Source of the DNA: Akkermansia muciniphila
GTDB lineage: Bacteria > Verrucomicrobiota > Verrucomicrobiia > Limisphaerales > BJHT01
Assembly: GCA_945861535.1 (NCBI GenBank)
Contig: CAMAUZ010000023.1
Location: forward strand, 1 to 64,000
DNA: 64,000 bases
Direction of reading: 5' to 3'
The position numbers and the translations under genes were made by a program. How positions within the stretch are numbered: the stretch's first letter is position 1; each line of letters opens with the position of its first letter. The notes under the pieces were generated by a model that was not told the DNA's origin, searched no databases, and saw nothing but the letters and a program-made list of their open reading frames with translations. Shown here in pieces: positions 1-6,541 of this stretch.

Positions 1-165
1 AACGTACACTGGAAAAAGGACCGCGGCACCGACCCCGCGAGCGCGCCGTGGTTCGCCGTCTTCCACGGCGAGCGCATTAACGACCATCATTTGACGGTGG
101 CGGAAAAGCGCGCGGCGCGGACACTGCAAAATCAGGCTTCAAATGCCGGTGGATTCAGGAAATGA
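1..165 (+). CDS. C-terminal tail of an upstream BREX gene, candidate pglX (partial)
   Basis: A reading frame is already open at base 1 and runs 54 codons to a TGA at 163-165. The tail includes the stretch APWFAVFHGERINDHHLT followed by a basic AEKRAAR segment. In type 1 BREX loci the gene just before pglZ is normally pglX, the adenine-specific DNA methyltransferase, so position suggests this identity. No methyltransferase motif lies in the visible part, so the name is inferred from synteny. The next small frame starts at 143, inside this one. Confidence 0.5.
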   Translation, partial: NVHWKKDRGTDPASAPWFAVFHGERINDHHLTVAEKRAARTLQNQASNAGGFRK

Positions 166-403
166 TTCGGACATGAAGACGACGGCAAAGCGGGGATTGC
201 GGCGGCAGCGAATGGGAGGCGGGCGCCCCCAAAGGCCGGAATCAGGTGGCGATATTCCGTTCAGCAAGCTGCTGGAAATTGGGCGTGCCGCCCTGCCCAA
301 GAGCCGACCGATGGCGGACTGGGAGAAGCGGGCCGCAGACGAGTTTTTCTGGTCCCGGTTTACCGCGGATGCCAGTTCGCAACCCCACGGGCCGCCTGCT
401 TGA
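143..403 (+). CDS. small hypothetical protein of the BREX locus
   Basis: An 86-codon frame overlaps the end of the preceding gene by 23 bases. An in-frame ATG at 173 is an alternative start just beyond the upstream stop. The N-terminal third is basic and glycine-rich. The middle looks like a helical soluble segment (residues about 35-70) with a DEFFWSRF patch. I recognise no family. It lies between the candidate pglX tail and the palindrome that precedes the toxin gene, so it would be the last gene of the upstream transcription unit. The overlap and sensible composition favour a real gene, but it could be a chance frame. Confidence 0.45.
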   Translation: MPVDSGNDSDMKTTAKRGLRRQRMGGGRPQRPESGGDIPFSKLLEIGRAALPKSRPMADWEKRAADEFFWSRFTADASSQPHGPPA

Positions 404-473
404 TGAAACCAAAAGCCGACCTTTTCAAGGCGCTGGAAAAAGTTTTCCATTACCTGTCAAATAGAAATTGACG

Positions 474-497
474 ATAAGGTATCAATTGATACCTTAT
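474..497. promoter_or_regulatory. perfect 24-bp palindrome, likely autoregulatory operator of the TAC module
   Basis: The half-site ATAAGGTATC is followed by AATT and the exact reverse complement GATACCTTAT, giving a perfect 24-bp dyad. It ends 21 bases before the toxin ATG at 519. A TTGACG hexamer at 468-473 abuts its left side and could be a -35 element, which would place the dyad between -35 and -10. I see no clear -10. Antitoxins of the MqsA/HigA type bind such dyads to repress their own operon. Here that would put pglZ and brxL under the same control. Confidence 0.7.
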
Positions 498-518
498 GAA
501 CGTGTCACGAAGCGATAA

Positions 519-863
519 ATGGAAGCACCCATCCCCGAGACGTGGATCAAGCCGGTGTTGCGAATTCTCCGCACTGGCGCGTTACACAAAGAAATCCTGA
601 TAACGCGACGTGCGCTGCAAGATTGGGAAGCCGCCACGACGGGATGGCCCCATGAACTCATTGACGCCCTGCGAGATGCGCTTGGGCGAGCCGGAGTAAG
701 GGGAAAACCCGTCACCGGAATGGCGGACCCCGGCGAGACTTATGAATTTTGGATTTTCTACGGACAGCAGCAACTGTACGCCAAGATCTGCCTCTTCCCC
801 GACCACCTCAAAATCAAGGTCATTTCCGCCCACACGCCGCTCAAAGGCACGGACAAACTTTAG
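519..863 (+). CDS. putative toxin of a toxin-antitoxin-chaperone module (MqsR/RelE-like)
   Basis: A 114-residue soluble protein, the usual size of a type II toxin. The middle is helical (RRALQDWEAATTGWPHELID) and the last third is a run of beta strands, including QLYAKICLFPDHLKIKVISA, resembling the C-terminal strands of MqsR-type RNases. I assign it as a toxin mainly because it is followed 8 bases downstream by an HTH antitoxin of the MqsA type and then by a SecB-like chaperone. Catalytic residues cannot be named with certainty. Alternatives are a RelE/HigB-like or otherwise new toxin family. Confidence 0.6.
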   Translation: MEAPIPETWIKPVLRILRTGALHKEILITRRALQDWEAATTGWPHELIDALRDALGRAGVRGKPVTGMADPGETYEFWIFYGQQQLYAKICLFPDHLKIKVISAHTPLKGTDKL

Positions 864-871
864 TGAAATTT

Positions 872-1399
872 ATGAATGATGAAACCCGCCAGGTGGAATT
901 TCGAGTCCATATCCCGAATCTCGAAGGCGATGCCATTGCCGAGATTGTCCCCATTCAGATTCCGGTGACGATCGACCCGCACACGGGGGAGGACATGATG
1001 ACCGCCGAAGGGATCGAACTGATTGAAACCACGAAAGCCCGGCACATGGGGCTGATGCTGCCCGAGGAAATCAGAGAACTGCGCCAACGGCTGGGCCTGA
1101 CGCAGCGGGAGATTTCGGAACTGCTGCAAGCCGGGGAAAAGAGTTTCACCCGCTGGGAGAAGGGGCACGGGCGCCCGTCGCGGATGGTGAACGTGATTTT
1201 GCGCGCGCTCTATGACGGAAAATTGACCGTCGAGTATCTGCGCGCGCAGCGGCAGACGAGTTTCGACTGGCGCAAGATTGTGGGGTGCGATTTCGGATCG
1301 GCACGCCCGAACCGTACGCTGCTGGTGGGCGTCAAGTCAGCCGACGGCAGCATGATCGTTACTGAGGTCTCTGATGAAAATCGCATCCTTGCAGCTTGA
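872..1399 (+). CDS. HTH antitoxin, MqsA-like, with C-terminal extension (TAC antitoxin)
   Basis: The ATG at 872 lies 8 bases after the toxin stop and gives 175 residues. Residues 63-100 form an Xre/MqsA-type helix-turn-helix with LRQRLGLTQREISELL and the recognition-helix signature SFTRWEKG. The preceding GEDMMTAEGIEL segment is also typical of MqsA-like antitoxins. The paired CxxC motifs of the MqsA zinc finger are absent; only one cysteine (about 139) is present. Residues 117-175 extend beyond the HTH. In TAC systems such an extension is the chaperone-addiction tail that unfolds the antitoxin unless a SecB-like chaperone binds it. The gene end overlaps the chaperone start by 26 bases. Confidence 0.75.
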   Translation: MNDETRQVEFRVHIPNLEGDAIAEIVPIQIPVTIDPHTGEDMMTAEGIELIETTKARHMGLMLPEEIRELRQRLGLTQREISELLQAGEKSFTRWEKGHGRPSRMVNVILRALYDGKLTVEYLRAQRQTSFDWRKIVGCDFGSARPNRTLLVGVKSADGSMIVTEVSDENRILAA

Positions 1400-1835
1400 G
1401 TGGTATTTCATTTCGGATTTGCACCTGACCGCGAACAAGGAGTTCGACCGGGCCAAGGTCGCCGAAGTGAAATACGAAAATCTGACGGTGGACATGGAAT
1501 GCGCCGCGGAAAAGGACGACCAGCGAAAATGGCAGGTGACGCTGAAGTTGAAGCATCAAGGGACGGCGGACGCCAATTCGCCATATTCGTTCAGCCTTGA
1601 AATGGTGGGGTTCATGCAGGTGGCGAAAAGCTACCCCGAACCACAGGTCGAAAGGCTGGTGCGAACGAACGGGCCGTCCATGCTGTTTGGCGTCGCGCGG
1701 GAAGTGCTGCGCGACCTGACGGCGCGGGGGCCGCATGTGACGGTTTTTCTACCCTCAGTCTCGTTTTACGAAAGCCCGCACGCGGGACCGCCTGCTGCTT
1801 CCGTGCCGGCTGCGGCCAGTTCACCCGCAGCATGA
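1374..1835 (+). CDS. SecB-like chaperone of the TAC module
   Basis: A 153-residue protein matching the SecB fold layout. Beta-strand segments WQVTLKLKHQG and YSFSLEMVGFMQVA are followed by the family hallmark: GPSMLFGVAREVLRDLTARG, then a hydrophobic LPSVSF strand. This parallels the PNILFPYARE and LAPVNF regions of E. coli SecB. The C-terminus is an Ala/Pro/Ser-rich tail. Dedicated SecB-like chaperones next to toxin-antitoxin pairs protect the antitoxin and keep the toxin silent. The start lies inside the antitoxin gene and the end overlaps the pglZ ATG by 4 bases. A role in general protein export is less likely in this setting. Confidence 0.8.
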   Translation: MKIASLQLEWYFISDLHLTANKEFDRAKVAEVKYENLTVDMECAAEKDDQRKWQVTLKLKHQGTADANSPYSFSLEMVGFMQVAKSYPEPQVERLVRTNGPSMLFGVAREVLRDLTARGPHVTVFLPSVSFYESPHAGPPAASVPAAASSPAA

Positions 1836-4165
1836 AGCCGGGCACCGATAATGGGACGGTGCTCGACGAACTGGTCGCCGCCCTCCGCCAGGCGGCGGAG
1901 TTCAACCAGGATGATCTCAGTGCGCCCGCAGTCGTCCTGTGGCCCGACCCCGGTGAAGAATGGAAGCCCTTGCTGCCTGAGTTGCGCTCACGGATGCCGG
2001 AATTGTTCGCGCTCGGCCCGCTCGAACCCGCGGAGCGGAGCGGTCCCGCCATCTGGCTGCGCTGCGTGCTGGCGCGCAAGGTGGCCGGGATGGAGTTTCC
2101 CCGCGACCGAACGCCGATTTTCTATCTTCCGGGCGTGGCGCGGTCGGCACTGCGGGCCATCGAGGAAGCGCCGGATTCCCTCGTGCCGTTGTTGGAACTG
2201 CAATTTCGCGGCACGGTCTGGTTTCATCCGAACGGCAAGGACTGGACGATTCTCGCCTTTGCCCAGTCGCGACTCGGCATGGAGATCGCGCGCGACGGCG
2301 CAACGCTGGCGGCCTTGCGGCAGGCGTTGCCGGAGTTCGCGCGGCTGCGGAAGGCGGAGTTGGGTGGCCGGCGTTGGGACGCGGGGAACTTCAACCGCTT
2401 GCTCACGCCCGACCCCAGCCGCGACTTGCTGATGTGGCTGGACCGGGGCGAGGAGTTTAAGAAATCGCGGGCGGCGGATGAATGGGATGCGTTCAAGCAA
2501 ATCTGCCAGCGGGACTACGGCTTCAACCCGGAAACGGATGGGGCGTTGCGGGCGGCGGCGCTGCTCGCTCAACGGGCCGGTGCCTGGGCGCAAGTGTGGG
2601 AACGGTTTGCCGAATCACCGGCACTCTATCCGCACCTGCCGGAATCGCTGCGGCAGGCGAAACCGAAGGACGAGAGCGATTTGTTCTTCAAACCAGAGGT
2701 TTGGCCGCAACTCAACGAGGCGGCGGAAAACAAGCTGGGCGATGCGCTCCTCCTCTTGCAGGACCGTCCGTATCCGGAAGCGGCCGAACAAATCAAGGCG
2801 TTGGAATCCGCGCAGGGACCGCGGCGAACCTGGGTCTGGCGAAAGCTCGGGAAGTCGGGCTTGGCGGAGGCCTCCGAACATCTGGCAAAGCTGGCGGATT
2901 TCACGCAACAACTCCCCACGGCGGACAGTGCCGAGAAACTGGCCGCAGGCTATGTCGCCGGTGGCTGGCAAGCCGATGCGGCTTTGTTGAAAGCACTGCA
3001 ACACGCCACGTCAACGAAGGCCGAGCGCGCCATTTTTGCGGCGGTGCGGGCGCTGTACCTGCCGTGGGTGGAAGCGGGTGCGGTGCGCCTGCAAGAGTTG
3101 GTGCGGCACGATCCGGCGGCGGGCGCGCCCCAGCCGTTGCTGAACTTTGGCGGGCCGGGTGAGGTCATCTTGTTCGCGGACGGATTGCGCTTCGACGTGG
3201 CGCGGGCGTTGAGCGGCGTGTTGGGGCAGGCGGGACTGAGTGTGGAATCGGGCTGGCGCTGGGCGGCGCTGCCGTCCGTCACGGCCACGGCCAAGCCGGC
3301 GGTGTCGCCGGTCGCGAGCGAACTGACGGGACGGGAATCGGACGAAGAATTTGTGCCGTCGCTCAAGGCGGACGAACGCCGCGTGACGGCGGACCGGTTC
3401 CGCAAATTGATGACAGAAAAGGGCTGGCCGGTTCTGGACGGGCGCGCGATTGGCGACCCGGTGAAGTCCGCCTGGACTGAGTGCGGCAAACTGGATTCCC
3501 ACGGTCACGACGAAGGCTGGCGGCTGGCGTTTCGGATTGATGATCAGGTGAAACTGCTGGCGAGCCGCGTGGGCGAGTTGCTGGAGGCCGGATGGAAAAG
3601 CGTCCGTGTCGTGACCGACCACGGCTGGCTGCTGCTGCCCGGCGGTTTGCCAAAGATTGAGTTGCCGAGATTCCTGACGCAGCATCGCTGGGGACGTTGC
3701 GCGACGATGAGAGCCGGTAACAACAGCGGGCTGGTGGAAGTGCCGTGGTTTTGGAATCCCACGATTCGCATGGCGTTGCCGCCGGGCGTCGGCTGCTTCG
3801 TCGCCCGCACGGAATACGCGCACGGCGGTCTGAGTTTGCAGGAGTGTGTGATTCCGATGCTGACGGTGCGTTCGTCCGCCGCGCCGCGTTCACCGACGCA
3901 GATCGAGTCTCTCAAATGGATTGGTCTGCGCTGTCGCGTCTCCGTCACCGGGGACTTTGCCGGCGTGCGTGCGGATTTGCGGCTCAAGGCTGCGGACGCG
4001 AAAAGCTCCCTGTCCGAAGCGGTGAAGGAGGTCGCCGCCGACGGAACGGTTTCGCTGGCAGTGAGGGACGACAGCAACCTGGGTTCCGCCGCGCTGGTCG
4101 TGCTCTTGAATGAGGACGGGCGTCCGCTGCACGCGCTGTCCACCACCATCGGAGTCAACGTATGA
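1832..4165 (+). CDS. pglZ: BREX phosphatase-domain protein PglZ
   Basis: A 777-residue protein of the PglZ family, an alkaline-phosphatase-superfamily component needed for BREX defence. The N-terminal half (to about 430) is helical and unassigned. The C-terminal half carries superfamily metal-binding signatures: FADGLRFDVAR (Asp about 450 and 455), VVTDHGW (Asp about 596, His 597) and a later YAHGGLSLQE (His about 664). The length and the N-terminal WPDPGEEW region fit the 'type B' PglZ of BREX-1-like loci. The ATG overlaps the SecB-like gene by 4 bases and the stop overlaps brxL by 4, so translation is probably coupled. A CG-rich reverse-strand frame opposite is a shadow. Confidence 0.9.
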   Translation: MKPGTDNGTVLDELVAALRQAAEFNQDDLSAPAVVLWPDPGEEWKPLLPELRSRMPELFALGPLEPAERSGPAIWLRCVLARKVAGMEFPRDRTPIFYLPGVARSALRAIEEAPDSLVPLLELQFRGTVWFHPNGKDWTILAFAQSRLGMEIARDGATLAALRQALPEFARLRKAELGGRRWDAGNFNRLLTPDPSRDLLMWLDRGEEFKKSRAADEWDAFKQICQRDYGFNPETDGALRAAALLAQRAGAWAQVWERFAESPALYPHLPESLRQAKPKDESDLFFKPEVWPQLNEAAENKLGDALLLLQDRPYPEAAEQIKALESAQGPRRTWVWRKLGKSGLAEASEHLAKLADFTQQLPTADSAEKLAAGYVAGGWQADAALLKALQHATSTKAERAIFAAVRALYLPWVEAGAVRLQELVRHDPAAGAPQPLLNFGGPGEVILFADGLRFDVARALSGVLGQAGLSVESGWRWAALPSVTATAKPAVSPVASELTGRESDEEFVPSLKADERRVTADRFRKLMTEKGWPVLDGRAIGDPVKSAWTECGKLDSHGHDEGWRLAFRIDDQVKLLASRVGELLEAGWKSVRVVTDHGWLLLPGGLPKIELPRFLTQHRWGRCATMRAGNNSGLVEVPWFWNPTIRMALPPGVGCFVARTEYAHGGLSLQECVIPMLTVRSSAAPRSPTQIESLKWIGLRCRVSVTGDFAGVRADLRLKAADAKSSLSEAVKEVAADGTVSLAVRDDSNLGSAALVVLLNEDGRPLHALSTTIGVNV

Positions 4166-6213
4166 TCGAGCCTTTGGATACCCTGGATCAAAACGCCGCC
4201 AAAGTTTTCGAGGGCTACGTGGTGCGCAAGGATTTGGTGCGAAAGTTCAAGGGGCAGTATCCCGTTCCCACCTACGTTGCCGAATTCCTGCTGGGGCGCT
4301 ACTGCGCGACGACTGACGAGGAGGAAATTCAAGAAGGGTTGCAGATTGTCGAACGGCAGTTGCGTGACCGCACGGTGCGGGCGGGCGAGGAGGAACTGTT
4401 CAAGGCGCGGGCGAAGGCGAAGGGGACGGTCAAGGTCATTGACCTGATTACAGCGAAACTCGACACGGACACGAATTCCTTCATCGCGCAGTTGCCGAGT
4501 CTGCAAATCAAGAACGCGCGCATTGCCGACGACCTCGTTCACGCGAACGAACGGATGCTGACCGGCGGCTTTTACGCGGAAGTCGAACTGACTTACGACC
4601 CGGCCATCGCGGAAGAGAATTCGGGGCGTCCGTTCGGCATCGAGACGCTGCGGGCGATTCAACTTTCCCGCAAAGACGCCGTGGACGTGCTGTGTCGCGG
4701 GCGGGAGAAGCTTTCGCTCGAAGAATGGAAAAAGTTTCTGATTCGGAGTGTCGGCTTCGAGCCGGAAAGCCTGACGGCGCGAGCGCAGGACTTGCTGATT
4801 CTCCGCATGGTTCCTTTCGTCGAGCGCAACTACAACCTCGTCGAACTGGGGCCGAAGGGCACCGGCAAGAGTCATCTGTTTCAACAAGTCTCGCCCTACG
4901 CGCATCTGGTTTCCGGCGGCAAGGCGACGGTGGCGAAGATGTTCGTCAACAATGCGAACGGACAGCGCGGCCTGGTCTGCCAATACGACGTGGTGTGTTT
5001 CGATGAGGTTTCGGGCATCTCCTTTGATCAGAAGGATGGCGTGAACATCATGAAGGGCTACATGGAGTCCGGTCAGTTCAGCCGGGGGAAGGACAACATC
5101 CGCGCCGACGGCGGCATTGTGATGGTGGGGAATTTCGATGTGGACGTGGAGCATCAACAGCGGGTCGGGCACCTGCTCGGGCCGCTTCCGCCGGAGATGC
5201 GGAATGATACGGCGTTCATGGACCGGATTCATTGCTACCTCGCCGGTTGGGACATCCCTAAAATTAAGAATGACCATCTGACCAATCACTTTGGATTGGT
5301 CAGCGACTTTCTCTCCGAGTGTTGGAATCAGTTGCGGAATCAGTCGCGCCTGCCCGCGTTGCAGCGCCGCCTTTTCCTGGGCGCTGCTTTGAGCGGGCGC
5401 GACACGACCGCGGTGAACAAGACGATCAGCGGATTGCTCAAGTTGCTTTACCCCAACCCAGAGTCGCCGATCACTGACGAAGCGATGGAATGGGCGGCGC
5501 GTCTGGCGCTGGAATCACGCCGCCGCGTGAAAGAGCAACAGAAGCGCATTGGCTCGGCGGAGTTTCGCAGCACGCAATTCAGCTACCGAATCAATGAGGA
5601 CGGTCTGGAAAAGTTCGTCTCGACTCCCGAACTGCAAAGCGAAGACAGCATCGGCGGCGACCCCTTGCCACCGGGACAGCTTTGGGTCATCAGCCCCGGT
5701 GGGCAGGACGAACATGCGGGACTGTTCCGGGTGGATACCACGGTCGGGCCTGGAGCCGGTGTCCGCATCCTCAATCAGCCCCCGCCGCCGCCGTTCAAGG
5801 AAAGCGTCAGGTTCGCGGAGCAGAATCTTTACACGCGCGCCAGGCAACTGGTCGGCGACCGCGACCCGCGCGAGCATGAATTCTCCGTCCAGTTGCGTGC
5901 CTTCGACGCCGCCAAGAGCGGCAGCGCGGTCGGGGTGGGCGTGATGATCGCCCTTTGCAGCGCGCTGCTTGAAAAAGGCACCAAGGGCGGTCACGTCGTG
6001 GTCGGGGGCCTAAACTTGGGTGGCTCCATCGACCCGGTCCATAATGCCGTGAACGTTGTGGAACTGGCGGTCGAAAAAGGTGCCACCAACATCGTCATCC
6101 CTATCTCCGCGCGGCGACAACTGAACGACCTCCCCGATGACCTCGCCATCAAGATCAACGTCCAATACTACACGGATGTCCGCGAAGTGCTGCTGAAGGT
6201 ATTGGAGACCTGA
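4162..6213 (+). CDS. brxL: BREX AAA+/Lon-like protein BrxL
   Basis: A 683-residue protein. An AAA+ module has Walker A GPKGTGKS at residues 230-237 and Walker B VVCFDEV around 277-283. The C-terminal 170 residues resemble the Lon protease domain: the segment AKSGSAVGVGV puts a serine at 588 where the Lon nucleophile sits. The Lon lysine position (GG-L-K in Lon) reads PVHNAVN, with Val at about 630, so classical Ser-Lys proteolysis is doubtful. BrxL is the terminal component of type 1 BREX operons and is needed for phage exclusion. It is the last gene of the island; the next landmark is the tmRNA/tRNA-like scar. Confidence 0.92.
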   Translation: MIEPLDTLDQNAAKVFEGYVVRKDLVRKFKGQYPVPTYVAEFLLGRYCATTDEEEIQEGLQIVERQLRDRTVRAGEEELFKARAKAKGTVKVIDLITAKLDTDTNSFIAQLPSLQIKNARIADDLVHANERMLTGGFYAEVELTYDPAIAEENSGRPFGIETLRAIQLSRKDAVDVLCRGREKLSLEEWKKFLIRSVGFEPESLTARAQDLLILRMVPFVERNYNLVELGPKGTGKSHLFQQVSPYAHLVSGGKATVAKMFVNNANGQRGLVCQYDVVCFDEVSGISFDQKDGVNIMKGYMESGQFSRGKDNIRADGGIVMVGNFDVDVEHQQRVGHLLGPLPPEMRNDTAFMDRIHCYLAGWDIPKIKNDHLTNHFGLVSDFLSECWNQLRNQSRLPALQRRLFLGAALSGRDTTAVNKTISGLLKLLYPNPESPITDEAMEWAARLALESRRRVKEQQKRIGSAEFRSTQFSYRINEDGLEKFVSTPELQSEDSIGGDPLPPGQLWVISPGGQDEHAGLFRVDTTVGPGAGVRILNQPPPPPFKESVRFAEQNLYTRARQLVGDRDPREHEFSVQLRAFDAAKSGSAVGVGVMIALCSALLEKGTKGGHVVVGGLNLGGSIDPVHNAVNVVELAVEKGATNIVIPISARRQLNDLPDDLAIKINVQYYTDVREVLLKVLET

Positions 6214-6355
6214 CCGATTTATTCCCGACAATTCCTGACAAGATAGCTTCGCATCAAGCGCATGTCATTGCGTGAGACTAAAACGAGAGAAACGCAATAT
6301 CGTCAATTTTTACAGGGCTGAAATGAACATTCACGAAAACTAACGAACGAGAGAT
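6214..6355. other. AT-richer non-coding end of the BREX island
   Basis: After brxL the sequence becomes visibly richer in A and T than the flanking genes and holds no credible frame. It leads directly into the tmRNA/tRNA 3'-end fragment. Integrated elements often carry integrase arm sites in such a stretch, but I find no clear repeated arm motif here. Confidence 0.4.
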
Positions 6356-6384
6356 TCCGGGTTCAACTCCCGCCGCCTCCACCA
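6356..6384 (+). other. tmRNA/tRNA 3'-end fragment, probable attachment site of the island
   Basis: The sequence GGGTTCAACTCCCGCCGCC (6359-6377), ending in TCCACCA at 6384, is the T-arm loop, 3' acceptor strand and CCA of an RNA gene. It most resembles the 3' end of ssrA (tmRNA), where TTCAACTCCCGCC is typical, although a tRNA cannot be excluded. The five-base T-stem is not fully paired (first pair C-C) and nothing upstream forms the rest of the RNA, so this is a 3' remnant and not a gene. Such fragments mark the far end of elements integrated at the 3' end of ssrA or a tRNA gene. A T-rich run follows at 6387-6392. Confidence 0.7.
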
Positions 6385-6541
6385 CCTTTTTTCGAGCCAC
6401 TCGGGAAAAGTGGGAGTTTGCTCAGTTTTTCTCACGGTTGCAGTTTGGCAATGGGACACCAACCAGCCACTACTCCAATTAAGCCAGCAGTAACTAAGCT
6501 GTTTACCAACGGATAAGCGGACATCCACAGTCACCCATCCT

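Noticed and set aside
3544..5289. Long minus-strand frame opposite pglZ/brxL
   Set aside because: It is fully antisense to two clear BREX genes and its product has a His/Arg/Leu-rich composition typical of the shadow of GC-rich coding sequence.
6356..6384. Complete tRNA or tmRNA gene
   Set aside because: Only the 3' strand with T-loop and CCA is present; no matching acceptor 5' strand or anticodon arm can be found upstream.
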